A stretch of 30,671 nucleotides of DNA from CAG-698 sp964385755 (GTDB taxonomy: Bacteria > Bacillota_I > Bacilli_A > ML615J-28 > CAG-698), in contig CAYLPZ010000020.1 in the NCBI GenBank assembly GCA_964385755.1, positions 1 to 30,671 of the forward strand, in the 5' to 3' direction. The position numbers were made by a program, and so were the translations under genes. The notes beneath the pieces are model-generated. The model did not search any database. It was given only the letters and a program-made list of their open reading frames with translations, and had not been told where the DNA came from. Position 1 is the first letter of the stretch. Every line of letters starts with the position of its first letter. This document shows, one piece after another, positions 7,956 through 16,637 of this stretch.

Positions 7956-10352
7956 TTATTTTGAAAGCATTACTTCTTTTCGCATTTGATATTCCTTCAA
8001 TCGATTTTTATCATCTTTATAAATGAATAAAAGATTATTATATATGTCTTCTAAGATAGTTTTAATATTTTCTTTAAGTTCTAAAATATTATATTTATAC
8101 TCATCTTTACTTAATAATTCTTCAAATAATCGCATTGATTTATATAGTTCATCTTTATCATTAAGAGCTAACAAGTAAGTTGTTAAAGCTAAGTAATACT
8201 TTATTTCACAAACGCTTTTGATCACAATATTTTCTTGTTTAGTTACTAGTTCTTCCCAAATTAATTTAGAACGTTTTAATGCATTTTCTTTATTTTCATT
8301 ATCATTATATTTATTATAGATTTTACTAATGTCCAAAAGTGTTTTACCAAGTTCTTTTTTCATTGTTATGGTATTTTCTTTTGTGGCAACGACCTCATAA
8401 TACTTTATTGCTTTTTCATAATAAAGAAATGTTTTTTCTTTATCACCATTTAAATCTGCAATTCTACCTAACTCGTTAAAGCCTTTTGCGTATTCACTTA
8501 TGGTTGCTAAAGAGCGGTAATCAGTAATTATCATACTTCTTATATCATGAGCTTTTTCTAAATATTTTAATGCAAGATCATATTTTTTATCATTTTCTTC
8601 ATATGCCTTAGCTAATTTTTCGTATGCATCAATTAATAAATACATATCTTCTAACTTTTTAGACATAGAAACTAAATCTTCATAAATAAATGAATTACGC
8701 TGTAAGCACTGAATTACTTCTTCTTTCATATGATGTTTATCTAGAAAAATTGCATATTTATCAAGTAAATAAGCAAATTCTTTCTTAAGAATTGTCTTAT
8801 CTTTATATAACATTAATAATGCTTCAAATTTTTCAATTGATAAACTATAGACCTCTTGTGCTTTCTTTATTTCATCAAATTTATCATACATCTTTGCAAG
8901 TAATAGATAGCTTTCAACTAACATTTTGCCTGATAAAATTGTTTTTGTTTGTTCATCATATTCTTTGAGAATTATTACATATTTTGTAATAAACTCATTT
9001 GAGTTTTCATAGTCATTTAAGTCTAAGTAATAAATTCCTTGATTTTTATAACTTAAAGCTATATATTTTTTTACTTTTAAGTTTTTAGTTAAATTCCAAA
9101 GATTTATTGCACTTTCCATCAATGTTTTAAAAACATCGATTTTCTCATGGGCGTCAGTTATATCATAATTTGCATAATCATATAATTCTTTTAAATACGA
9201 TAGTCCATTATTAACATCTTGAATTAATTCGTATTTTTCTTTACATGCACTTATTAGTTTTCGTTCAACAATCTTAAGTTCATTATAATCTGGTTTTACA
9301 CCAAGACCATAAAGTAACATTTCTTTTTTCTTCTTTAACGCTAAAATGTAATTTAAATCAACAAGTTTATTAATTTTTTCGTTAACATATGTAAAGTCTT
9401 TTCTTAGTCCATAACCATAAAGAGAAGCTAAAAGGAAAGCATATTCAGTATTTAAACTTTCAAGTGGTTTCTTAATTCCATTTTTTTTAAGCTCTTTAGA
9501 TAGCCTCTTAGATAATTTCTTATTTAATTCATATATATTAGTTAATTTTTTAAACTCTTTTCTAACTTCTTTTTTAATAGAAGAATCTACAATAATTGGG
9601 ATGACATTCTTTCTTATATTTAAAGCATATAAATAGTCATTTTTCACATTTTCACTTCTTATTGCTTCTTTGGATAATATAAGAAAGACTATGCTACTTT
9701 CATCAATCTTTTCTTTACGAGATTCATCATATCCACTGCCATTATCAATTAAATTTTCAAAACTTGCGCCGAGGATAAATCTTTCATCTTCGTTAATTAA
9801 ATATGATTTAAATATATCTAGTGACTCATTATCGCCTTTAGCGTATGAAATATATGATTTAATAGTACTGACTTTATTTATTAATTCTTCCTCTTGACTT
9901 GTTAATAAAAAATGATTTAAACAAGTTTGATAATTATCTTCAAAGCTTAAAAAGTGTTCATTTATCTTTTGTTTATAGATAATAGGATAATTACCCACTT
10001 TTTCATAAAGAGATGACTCGATAATTTCATCATAACAAACAAAAATTATAGGGATGTTTTTCTCTTTTACATATGTTATTTCATCAAAAACACTTGCATT
10101 TCTTGTTGTGAATAATTCAGAAGTAACTGGTAAAATCATAATAGAAATGTTATCTAAACTATTTAATTCAATACTTTCATCCTTTTCTTTTTTATAACAA
10201 ACAATTGCATCAATAAGTTTGACTGTATCTTTCCATAGCTCAGTTATTAGTTGACTTGTGCCAGGATAGGAGCACAAATAAATAATCGGCTTATGGTTGA
10301 ATGTTTGTTTTTCTCTAGTTATGTATAAAAGTTCATTTTTATCATTAATCAT
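7956..10352 (-). CDS. TIR-domain protein with a second TIR-like module, Sel1-like repeats and TPR repeats
   Basis: A 798-residue protein with no membrane segment or signal peptide. Residues ~21-110 form a Rossmann/TIR-like alpha-beta module, with strands KPIIYLCSY and IPIIFVCYD. Residues ~165-255 are a clearer TIR domain: strand A SYISYAKGDN, a BB-loop-like stretch to 210, IDESSIVFLILSKEAIRSE, then VIPIIVD. At the place where NAD-cleaving TIRs have catalytic Glu there is Asp239 (motif SENVKND). Residues ~305-370 contain LYGYGLRKD and LLYGLGVKPD, Sel1-like repeat traces. From ~430 to the end there are helical TPR-type repeats. The gene stands alone: it has its own ribosome binding site (GAGGAG at 10361-10367) and terminators lie on both sides. 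TIR plus TPR proteins are common in signalling and anti-phage systems, but neither role is proven here. Confidence 0.8.
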   Translation of the reverse strand: MINDKNELLYITREKQTFNHKPIIYLCSYPGTSQLITELWKDTVKLIDAIVCYKKEKDESIELNSLDNISIMILPVTSELFTTRNASVFDEITYVKEKNIPIIFVCYDEIIESSLYEKVGNYPIIYKQKINEHFLSFEDNYQTCLNHFLLTSQEEELINKVSTIKSYISYAKGDNESLDIFKSYLINEDERFILGASFENLIDNGSGYDESRKEKIDESSIVFLILSKEAIRSENVKNDYLYALNIRKNVIPIIVDSSIKKEVRKEFKKLTNIYELNKKLSKRLSKELKKNGIKKPLESLNTEYAFLLASLYGYGLRKDFTYVNEKINKLVDLNYILALKKKKEMLLYGLGVKPDYNELKIVERKLISACKEKYELIQDVNNGLSYLKELYDYANYDITDAHEKIDVFKTLMESAINLWNLTKNLKVKKYIALSYKNQGIYYLDLNDYENSNEFITKYVIILKEYDEQTKTILSGKMLVESYLLLAKMYDKFDEIKKAQEVYSLSIEKFEALLMLYKDKTILKKEFAYLLDKYAIFLDKHHMKEEVIQCLQRNSFIYEDLVSMSKKLEDMYLLIDAYEKLAKAYEENDKKYDLALKYLEKAHDIRSMIITDYRSLATISEYAKGFNELGRIADLNGDKEKTFLYYEKAIKYYEVVATKENTITMKKELGKTLLDISKIYNKYNDNENKENALKRSKLIWEELVTKQENIVIKSVCEIKYYLALTTYLLALNDKDELYKSMRLFEELLSKDEYKYNILELKENIKTILEDIYNNLLFIYKDDKNRLKEYQMRKEVMLSK

Positions 10353-10465
10353 AAACCAATCTCCTCTTTATATCATTTTATCAAATATAACTAAAAAAAT
10401 AAAGATAATTCATTCTTTATTATAATCCTATTAATAAACAATTAAATAATCATTATATATTAAAA

Positions 10466-10503
10466 TAAAAAAAATAAAAAGCAAGGAAGTAATTTCCTTG
10501 CTT
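10466..10503 (-). terminator. Strong terminator after nifJ
   Basis: AAGCAAGGAA pairs with TTCCTTGCTT (10479-10488 with 10494-10503) across a short loop. It is followed leftward by a T-rich run (TTTTTATTTTTTTT). It ends the nifJ transcript 8 bases past the stop codon and isolates the TIR/TPR gene. Confidence 0.88.
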
Positions 10504-10511
10504 AAACAGTT

Positions 10512-13500
10512 TTATTTAGAATAATCCATTGCTAAATATCTTTGATACATAGCATATCTTCTTTGAGCTTCTTTCTTATTTAAAGCTAGAAGTTCATCAG
10601 CTTTTTCTGGGTTAACTCTTCTTAATTGAGCATATCTTGTTTCAGTTAATAAGTGTTCTTCATATTTATCCCAGTTAGGTTCTTTAGAATCTACTTGGAA
10701 TGGATTCTTACCTTCTAAAGCAAGTCTTGGATCATAACGGAATGTTACCCAATATCCACATTCAACAGCAAGTTTAGCTTGTTCTTGAGCTTTACCCATA
10801 CCAGATTTTAATCCATGGTTGATACATGGAGCATAAGCGATGATGATTGATGGACCATTATAGCTTTCAGCTTCTTTAATTGCTTTTAACATTTGAGCTT
10901 GGCTAGCACCATGAGAAATTGAAGCAACATAAACATGTCCATAGCTCATTGCCATAGCAGCTAAATCTTTCTTCTTACCAAGTTTACCACTTGCAGCGAA
11001 TTTTGCAATTGCAGCAGTTGGACTTGATTTAGAAGCTTGACCACCAGTGTTAGAATATACTTCTGTATCTATTACTAAAATATTAACATCTTCTTGGTTA
11101 GCGATAACATGGTCAAGACCACCAAAGCCGATGTCATAAGCCCATCCGTCACCACCGAAGATCCATTGACTTCTCTTGATGATATAATCTTTAATTTCAT
11201 CAATCTTAGCTAATGTTTCATCTTGTTTATCAAGAAGTGGTAAAATCTTCTTAGCTAATTTCTTAGTTTCTTCACCAGAATCACGTTTTTCAAGCCATTC
11301 TTTGAATAATTCAACTAATTCTTGGTTAGCTCCTTCTTTTTGTGTGTATTCTTCCATTAAAACGCCAAGTCTGTTACGAATTGTTTCAGTAGCCATTCTC
11401 ATACCATAACCAAATTCAGCGTTATCTTCGAATAAAGAGTTAGCCCAAGCAGGTCCATGACCTTCTTTATTTGTTGTATATGGAGTTGATGGGAATGAAC
11501 CACCATAAATTGATGAACATCCAGTTGCGTTAGCAACGATCATGCGATCACCAAATAATTGAGTGATTAATTTAATATATGGAGTTTCACCACATCCACC
11601 ACATGCACCAGAGAACTCAAATAATGGTTGTGCAAATTGAGAGTTCTTAGCATTTGCAGTAATATCTACTAAATCAGTCTTATATGAAACATGGTTAAAG
11701 AAGTATTCAGCTTGTTTATCAGTTCCTGCTTTAATAGCTTCATCAATTGGTTGCATAGAAAGTGCTTTTTCACCTTTCTTACCAGGACAAGTGTTAACAC
11801 AAACTTCACATCCAGTACAATCCGCAATACTAATTTGCATTGTGTATTGTAATCCTTCTAAGCCTTTGCCCATTGGTGTTAAGTATTTAACTCCTTCAGG
11901 AGCTCCTTGTGCTTCTTCACTAGTTGCTAAGAATGGACGGATAACTGCATGAGGACATGCAAATGAGCATTGGTTACATTGAATACAATTATCTTTATTC
12001 CAAACTGGAACAAATTGAGCTGTATAACGTTTTTCATATGCTGTAGCACCATTAGTCATTGTACCATCTTCAAATCCTAAGAATGTGGAAACTGGTAAAT
12101 CATAACCTTTAATTGCATTAACAGGTTGAGCGATTTTCTTAACGAATTCTGGTAAATCTTCTCTTTCAACTTTCTTTTCAACCTCTAAAGAAGCCCAAGC
12201 TGGATCTACTGCAACTTCAATTAGACCTTCAGCACCTTTATCGATTGCTTTATAGTTTAAGTCAACAATATTTTGACCTTTTTTGATATATGCTTTATAA
12301 GCATATTTTTTCATTAAATCTTTAGCTTCTTCATAAGGCATAATTTGTTCATTTAATTTGAAGAACGCAGATTGCATAATTGTATTAGTACGTCCACCAA
12401 GACCGATTTCACGTGCTAATGAAACTGCATCAATAACATATAATTTAGCTTCTTTTAAAGCTAAAGCTTTCTTAAATGAGTTAGGTAAGAAATTAATTAA
12501 TTCTTCACCAGTTTTAACTGTATTAAGTAAGAATGTTCCACCTTGTTTTAAAGAAGAAACCATATCATATTTTTCAACATATGTATCTAATGAACAAGAA
12601 ATGAAACCAGCTTGTTGTACAAGGTATGGTGAACGAATTGGTTCTTTACCAAAACGTAAATGGCTTCTTGTTACACCACCAGATTTTTTAGAATCATATG
12701 CAAAATATGCTTGTGCATAATAATCAGTGTTATCACCAATTAATTTAATTGTACTCTTATTTGCACCAACAGTACCATCACTACCTAAACCAAAGAAGAT
12801 TAATTCACTTGTGCCAGGAGCAGAAGTATGAATTTCTTTAGTAACAGGAAGAGATAAATAAGTAACATCATCAACGATACCAATTGTAAAATTATCTTTA
12901 CATTCACCAGCTAAGTTGTCATAAACAGCTAAAATTTGGCTTGGAGTTGTATCTTTACTAGATAATCCATAACGTCCACCAATAATAACTGGCGCATTTT
13001 CTTTGCCATAGAATACAGATTTGATATCTAAGTATAATGGTTCGCCAATTGAACCTTGTTCTTTAGTACGATCTAATACCGCAATTCTCTTAACAGTCTT
13101 AGGTAATACTTTTAATAAATATTTTGTTGAGAATGGACGATATAGATGAACTTCAATTAAACCAACTTTACGTCCTTCTTTTAATAAATAATCAATAACT
13201 TCCTTAACTGTGTCACAAACACTACCCATTGCAACGATAACATCAGTAGCGTCTTCTGCACCATAGTAATTAAATGGAGCATATTCACGACCAGTAGCTT
13301 TACTGATTTCTTGCATATAATTATTTACGATATCAGGAATTGCTTCATAATATTTATTTTGAACTTCACGTGTTTGGAAGTAAACATCATCATTTTGAGC
13401 AGAACCACGAGTAACAGGTTTATTTGGAGATAAAGCTCTATCTCTAAATTTCTTAACAGCTTCTCTATCTAGTAAACTATCTAATACTTCATAAGGTAAT

Positions 13501-14057
13501 ACTTCTACTTTTTGAATTTCATGACTAGTTCTGAAACCATCAAAGAAATGCATAAATGGAACACTAGATTTAATAGCACTTAAATGAGCTACACCAGCTA
13601 AGTCCATGATTTGTTGAACACTAGAAGTACACATCATAGCAAAACCAGTTTGACGGCATGCCATAACATCTTGGTGATCTCCAAAAATTGATAATGCTTG
13701 TGCTGCTAAACTACGAGCAGAAACATGAATAACACCTGGTAATAATTCACCAGCGATTTTGTACATATTAGGAATCTTTAATAATAAACCTTGAGATGCA
13801 GTAAATGTTGTAGTTAATGCACCTGCTTGTAAAGAACCATGAACAGTACCTGCTGCTCCAGCTTCAGATTGCATTTCAACTACTTTAACAGGAACACCAA
13901 ATAAATTCTTTTGTCCCTTTGCGGCCCATTCATCTACGTATTCAGCCATAGGTGAAGATGGTGTAATTGGGTAGATACCAGCTACTTCAGTAAATGCATA
14001 CGCATTCCATGCTGCCGCTTGATTTCCATCCATTGATTGAAAAACTTTTTTTGCCAT
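10512..14057 (-). CDS. nifJ: Pyruvate:ferredoxin (flavodoxin) oxidoreductase
   Basis: The single-chain anaerobic enzyme that converts pyruvate and CoA to acetyl-CoA, CO2 and reduced ferredoxin or flavodoxin; cytoplasmic, uses thiamine diphosphate and three [4Fe-4S] clusters. It is 1181 residues, the normal length. The N-terminus has the pyruvate-site segment YPITPSSPMAEYVDEW. Two ferredoxin-type motifs, CIQCNQCSFACP and CTGCEVCVNTCP, lie near residues 690-750. The C-terminal TPP domain has GACGGCGETPY, NATGCSSIYGGS, GDGWAYDIG and YSNTGGQASKSS. The frame extends 8 codons further upstream, but the ATG at 14057 has GGAGG 9 bases before it and gives the canonical MAKKVFQSMDGN start. It is transcribed alone from the promoter at 14102-14130. 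Codon use is regular, consistent with high expression. Confidence 0.97.
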   Translation of the reverse strand: MAKKVFQSMDGNQAAAWNAYAFTEVAGIYPITPSSPMAEYVDEWAAKGQKNLFGVPVKVVEMQSEAGAAGTVHGSLQAGALTTTFTASQGLLLKIPNMYKIAGELLPGVIHVSARSLAAQALSIFGDHQDVMACRQTGFAMMCTSSVQQIMDLAGVAHLSAIKSSVPFMHFFDGFRTSHEIQKVEVLPYEVLDSLLDREAVKKFRDRALSPNKPVTRGSAQNDDVYFQTREVQNKYYEAIPDIVNNYMQEISKATGREYAPFNYYGAEDATDVIVAMGSVCDTVKEVIDYLLKEGRKVGLIEVHLYRPFSTKYLLKVLPKTVKRIAVLDRTKEQGSIGEPLYLDIKSVFYGKENAPVIIGGRYGLSSKDTTPSQILAVYDNLAGECKDNFTIGIVDDVTYLSLPVTKEIHTSAPGTSELIFFGLGSDGTVGANKSTIKLIGDNTDYYAQAYFAYDSKKSGGVTRSHLRFGKEPIRSPYLVQQAGFISCSLDTYVEKYDMVSSLKQGGTFLLNTVKTGEELINFLPNSFKKALALKEAKLYVIDAVSLAREIGLGGRTNTIMQSAFFKLNEQIMPYEEAKDLMKKYAYKAYIKKGQNIVDLNYKAIDKGAEGLIEVAVDPAWASLEVEKKVEREDLPEFVKKIAQPVNAIKGYDLPVSTFLGFEDGTMTNGATAYEKRYTAQFVPVWNKDNCIQCNQCSFACPHAVIRPFLATSEEAQGAPEGVKYLTPMGKGLEGLQYTMQISIADCTGCEVCVNTCPGKKGEKALSMQPIDEAIKAGTDKQAEYFFNHVSYKTDLVDITANAKNSQFAQPLFEFSGACGGCGETPYIKLITQLFGDRMIVANATGCSSIYGGSFPSTPYTTNKEGHGPAWANSLFEDNAEFGYGMRMATETIRNRLGVLMEEYTQKEGANQELVELFKEWLEKRDSGEETKKLAKKILPLLDKQDETLAKIDEIKDYIIKRSQWIFGGDGWAYDIGFGGLDHVIANQEDVNILVIDTEVYSNTGGQASKSSPTAAIAKFAASGKLGKKKDLAAMAMSYGHVYVASISHGASQAQMLKAIKEAESYNGPSIIIAYAPCINHGLKSGMGKAQEQAKLAVECGYWVTFRYDPRLALEGKNPFQVDSKEPNWDKYEEHLLTETRYAQLRRVNPEKADELLALNKKEAQRRYAMYQRYLAMDYSK

Positions 14058-14101
14058 TTTAATAATCCTCCAAATGTTCATTAATAGCTTTTTACTAAAT
14101 T

Positions 14102-14130
14102 AGTATATCACAAATTGCTTTCTATCTCAA
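14102..14130 (-). promoter_or_regulatory. Promoter of nifJ
   Basis: Reading leftward: -35 TTGAGA (14125-14130), a 17-base spacer and -10 TATACT (14102-14107). Transcription should start near 14095, giving a leader of about 38 bases with the GGAGG at 14067-14071. Confidence 0.75.
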
Positions 14131-14398
14131 GAATTAAATTAAAAATATATTAACAGAGTTTTTTATTATTCTTTTTATTATAACTAACTATATAAAAAAT
14201 ATAATAAAATTATCTTTTTTTTAATTAGTCATTTTAAGATTTATAAAAAAATATCACTACTTCACAAATAATTCTTAGTATATAGTAATTATCAATTCAA
14301 TAATGCATAACAATTTTATCATATTTATCACTTTAAAGATTATAAGTAAAAATTGCTTTTTTTGTAAAAATATGATAGCATATCGTTTGGTGATTAAA

Positions 14399-15409
14399 AT
14401 GAAAAGAAATAAAAATAAAAGAAAAAAATTAATAATAGTTAGTTATATTTTACTTGCTATAATACTGTTTTTTGTAGTTATCAATATTATTCCTCCAAAT
14501 ACGGTAATGGATATAAATCCATTTATTGCGCAAGATGGTAAGGTCATGCTCTGTGCACATAGAGGCGGAAAAATATCCAATCCAGAGAACACCTTAAAAG
14601 CTTATAAAGCTTCTGTATTTGAATATGATGCTGATATTTTAGAAACAGATCTATGGATGACTAAAGATGGCTACTTAGTTTTAATGCATGATGAAACAAT
14701 CGATAGAACTAGTGATGCTGATGAAATTTCTGGTATAAAAGGTAATAAAATATCTGATTTTACACTAGAAGAATTAAGATATTTTAACTTTGGTTACCAT
14801 TACTCTAAAGATGGCAAAAACTATCCATATCAAAATCTTGTTAGTTCTAATGATGAAAATCGCAAGCAAATTATTAAAGATAATGATTTATCAATTGTTA
14901 CTATTGAGGAATTATTTGATTGTTTTTATAATACACATAAAGATTTATTATTTATTGTGGAAATTAAAAATAATGGTGAAAAAGGTGAAATAGCAGCACA
15001 AATATTAAATGATTTATTATCTAACAAATATACAGATTATAAGAATAGAATTGTAATTGGAACTTTCCATGATGAAATTGAAATGTACCTAAGAACTAAG
15101 CATCCAGATTTGTTAAGAGGAGCATCAACTCAGGTTGCAACAAATTTTATCATTACTCAACTTTTAAAAGTAAATCTTTTTGATAATGCTAGTTTTGCAT
15201 GTTTACAAATTCCAACAGAACAATTAGGATTTAATTTAACATGGATGACTTATATTAATAGAGCACACAGAAGAAATATTGCAGTGCAATATTGGACAAT
15301 TAATGACGAAAATGAAATGCGCATGCTCATCGAAAAAGGATGTGATGCAATTATGACTGATGACCCTGAACTTCTTTTCAAAGTTTTAAATGACTATAAC
15401 ATCAAATAA
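14399..15409 (+). CDS. Membrane-anchored glycerophosphodiester phosphodiesterase
   Basis: Likely hydrolyses glycerophosphodiesters (phospholipid or teichoic-acid derived) to glycerol 3-phosphate and an alcohol. The GDPD signature is complete. CAHRGG followed by SNPENTLKAY gives the catalytic first His. ADILETDLWMTKDGYLVLMHD gives the metal-binding Glu-x-Asp and the second catalytic His. LFIVEIK gives a further metal-binding Glu, and IMTDDPELL is near the C-terminus. The frame opens at 14303, but the ATG at 14399 follows a GGTGATT element and yields a standard lysine-rich N-terminus and one membrane helix (residues ~11-31), so the catalytic domain probably faces outside. An insertion between the second and third motifs (FGYHYSKDGKNYPYQ...) is typical of the extracellular GlpQ-like branch. 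It is the only plus-strand gene here. Confidence 0.9.
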   Translation: MKRNKNKRKKLIIVSYILLAIILFFVVINIIPPNTVMDINPFIAQDGKVMLCAHRGGKISNPENTLKAYKASVFEYDADILETDLWMTKDGYLVLMHDETIDRTSDADEISGIKGNKISDFTLEELRYFNFGYHYSKDGKNYPYQNLVSSNDENRKQIIKDNDLSIVTIEELFDCFYNTHKDLLFIVEIKNNGEKGEIAAQILNDLLSNKYTDYKNRIVIGTFHDEIEMYLRTKHPDLLRGASTQVATNFIITQLLKVNLFDNASFACLQIPTEQLGFNLTWMTYINRAHRRNIAVQYWTINDENEMRMLIEKGCDAIMTDDPELLFKVLNDYNIK

Positions 15410-15482
15410 AACCCTTTAGAGTACTTTAGTAAATCATTTTTCATAATGTATAACAATTTATAGAAACTAGTTTAATAATAAA

Positions 15483-15513
15483 AGCATCTGCCTTTTTAGA
15501 CAGGTGCTCTTTT
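15483..15513. terminator. Bidirectional terminator between the phosphodiesterase gene and spoIIR
   Basis: An 8-bp stem AGCATCTG / CAGGTGCT (15483-15490 with 15501-15508, one G-U pair) has a 10-nt loop. Rightward it is followed by CTTTT for the plus-strand gene. Leftward it is followed by TTTTATTATT for spoIIR. The two genes are convergent on it. Confidence 0.8.
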
Positions 15514-15525
15514 AATACACTTTTA

Positions 15526-16005
15526 TTAAGAGAATAACTTACGAAGATAAAAATCATAAACTAATTCTCCTGACTTTATATCTTCAAAAGATATACCAAA
15601 ATAATCTGGATATAAAATAGTCCAGTAGTTACTTCCCATTGATTTGCCAATTTTTACACAATACGTTTCGTAAATACCAGAAGGTATTACTTTACCATCA
15701 AGCATTTTTGCCTCATACTCCATTTTTTCAAAACCAGTAGTAATATTAACATTATATTTATTTTCAATTTGTTTAAGTGCTTCTTTTATTGAATTATTCT
15801 TTTTCAAAAGTATTTCTTTTGTATCGTTTGGGGTAATAATATCTTTAATTACCTCAACACACTCAAGTTTTATTTGAATATCTATAATTTCATCACTATT
15901 TGCAATTACTCTTACGCGTAGATTATTATCGCTATTTGAATTTGTTTGCTTAAATCCTACAAAAGCAAGAACAAAAACTATAATAAATGCACATACTTTC
16001 TTCAT
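15526..16005 (-). CDS. spoIIR: Stage II sporulation protein R (SpoIIR) homologue
   Basis: SpoIIR is the secreted forespore signal that triggers SpoIIGA to process pro-sigma-E in the mother cell. This 159-residue protein has an N-terminal signal/anchor helix (residues ~4-18) and then the family hallmark LRVRVIANSDE followed by Q-rich/charged helices. The C-terminal family block is KVIPSGIYETYCVKIGKSMGSNYWTILYP, the counterpart of LPAGEYEAL..IG.G.G.NWWCVLFP. It is shorter than the B. subtilis protein (~224), and the usual NWWCVLFPPLCF is NYWTILYPDYFG. Gene order supports the call: prfA, prmC, a tsaC/ywlC gene and spoIIR also lie together in B. subtilis. A strong GGGAGGG ribosome binding site precedes the ATG. 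It sits after the tsaC terminator, so it must have its own promoter. Confidence 0.82.
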   Translation of the reverse strand: MKKVCAFIIVFVLAFVGFKQTNSNSDNNLRVRVIANSDEIIDIQIKLECVEVIKDIITPNDTKEILLKKNNSIKEALKQIENKYNVNITTGFEKMEYEAKMLDGKVIPSGIYETYCVKIGKSMGSNYWTILYPDYFGISFEDIKSGELVYDFYLRKLFS

Positions 16006-16019
16006 AATAAGCCCTCCCG

Positions 16020-16050
16020 CTTATAGTATGTCCATTTTTTTATTATCTAT
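16020..16050 (-). promoter_or_regulatory. Candidate forespore (sigma-F/G-like) promoter of spoIIR
   Basis: The only room for a spoIIR promoter is 16006-16060. Reading leftward it contains GGACATACT (about 16025-16033), which fits the sigma-F -10 pattern GGNNANNNT, but the sequence 14-15 bases upstream (TAATA) is only a weak match to GYATA. No sigma-A promoter of comparable quality is seen. Tentative. Confidence 0.3.
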
Positions 16051-16059
16051 TAAAAAACA

Positions 16060-16089
16060 AATAAAAAAACACGAATTAATTAATTCGTG
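16060..16089 (-). terminator. Terminator overlapping the tsaC stop codon
   Basis: A 20-base perfect palindrome (16070-16089, arms CACGAATTAA) is followed leftward by seven U. The tsaC stop codon (16080-16082) lies in the middle of the hairpin, so the 5' arm is coding sequence. It ends the gdpP-to-tsaC transcript. Confidence 0.85.
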
Positions 16090-16637
16090 ATTTTAATATC
16101 TCCATTTCGTAAAACTACTACTTCATCTTTTGTTAAATCTATTATTGTTGAAGGCTTTTGAGTAAATTTTTCTTCATCAATAACTATATAGTCAACAAAA
16201 TTACTAAACGTGTTAATAATTTCTTCGGGTGAATTTAATTCCTTTTCCCCACTATAGTTCACTGAGGTGGTATGAAGTGGTCCAAAGTGACTTAGCACTT
16301 CTTTTGCTATTTTCGAGTCGGGAATTCTCACCGCAAGACTATCATCACTATCTTTTCTATTTAAAATGATTGTAAGAGCTCCTGGCCAAAGGTCAGTATA
16401 TTTCTTAAATTTTTCATCAATATTCACAATTTTAAGAACAGTCTCTATACTATCACATAAAACAGGAAGTTTTTTTCCATAGTCTCTTTTTTTCATTCTA
16501 TAAATCTTTTCAATGCCCTCTTTATCATCAAGAAGACATCCTACGCCATATACAGTATCTGTTGGAAAAACAATAATTTTCCCTTTTAAATTACTTTTAT
16601 CGATTTTTTGTAAATCTTTAATTGTTATTTTTTCCAT
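16080..16637 (-). CDS. tsaC: L-threonylcarbamoyladenylate synthase (TsaC/YrdC/Sua5 family)
   Basis: Makes threonylcarbamoyl-AMP from threonine, bicarbonate and ATP, the first step of the t6A37 modification of ANN-decoding tRNAs. The 185-residue length corresponds to the YrdC domain alone, without the extra Sua5 domain of B. subtilis YwlC. Family motifs visible are IVFPTDTVYGVG near residue 24, YRMKKRDYGKKLPVL, a WPGALTIIL segment, SLAVRIPDS and TTSVNYSGE (the SxN signature). Its start overlaps the end of the upstream membrane-protein gene by 13 bases and lacks a strong Shine-Dalgarno, so translation is probably coupled. It is the last gene of the operon. The neighbourhood with prfA and prmC, both acting in translation, fits the conserved Firmicutes arrangement. 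Confidence 0.93.
   Translation of the reverse strand: MEKITIKDLQKIDKSNLKGKIIVFPTDTVYGVGCLLDDKEGIEKIYRMKKRDYGKKLPVLCDSIETVLKIVNIDEKFKKYTDLWPGALTIILNRKDSDDSLAVRIPDSKIAKEVLSHFGPLHTTSVNYSGEKELNSPEEIINTFSNFVDYIVIDEEKFTQKPSTIIDLTKDEVVVLRNGDIKITN

Noticed and set aside
10380..10440. TATAAT near 10420 as the promoter of the TIR/TPR gene
   Set aside because: The hexamer is there, but no acceptable -35 lies 16-18 bases upstream in this A/T-rich stretch, so I did not list it.
12358..12720. 120-codon plus-strand frame opposite nifJ
   Set aside because: It lies wholly inside the conserved nifJ coding sequence on the opposite strand, has no ribosome binding site and reads as low-quality protein. Antisense shadow.
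14303..14398. Upstream extension of the phosphodiesterase gene to the ATG at 14303
   Set aside because: The extra 32 residues (Cys/Phe/Ile-rich) have no ribosome binding site and would put a second odd hydrophobic stretch before the normal Lys-rich N-terminus. ATG 14399 is better.
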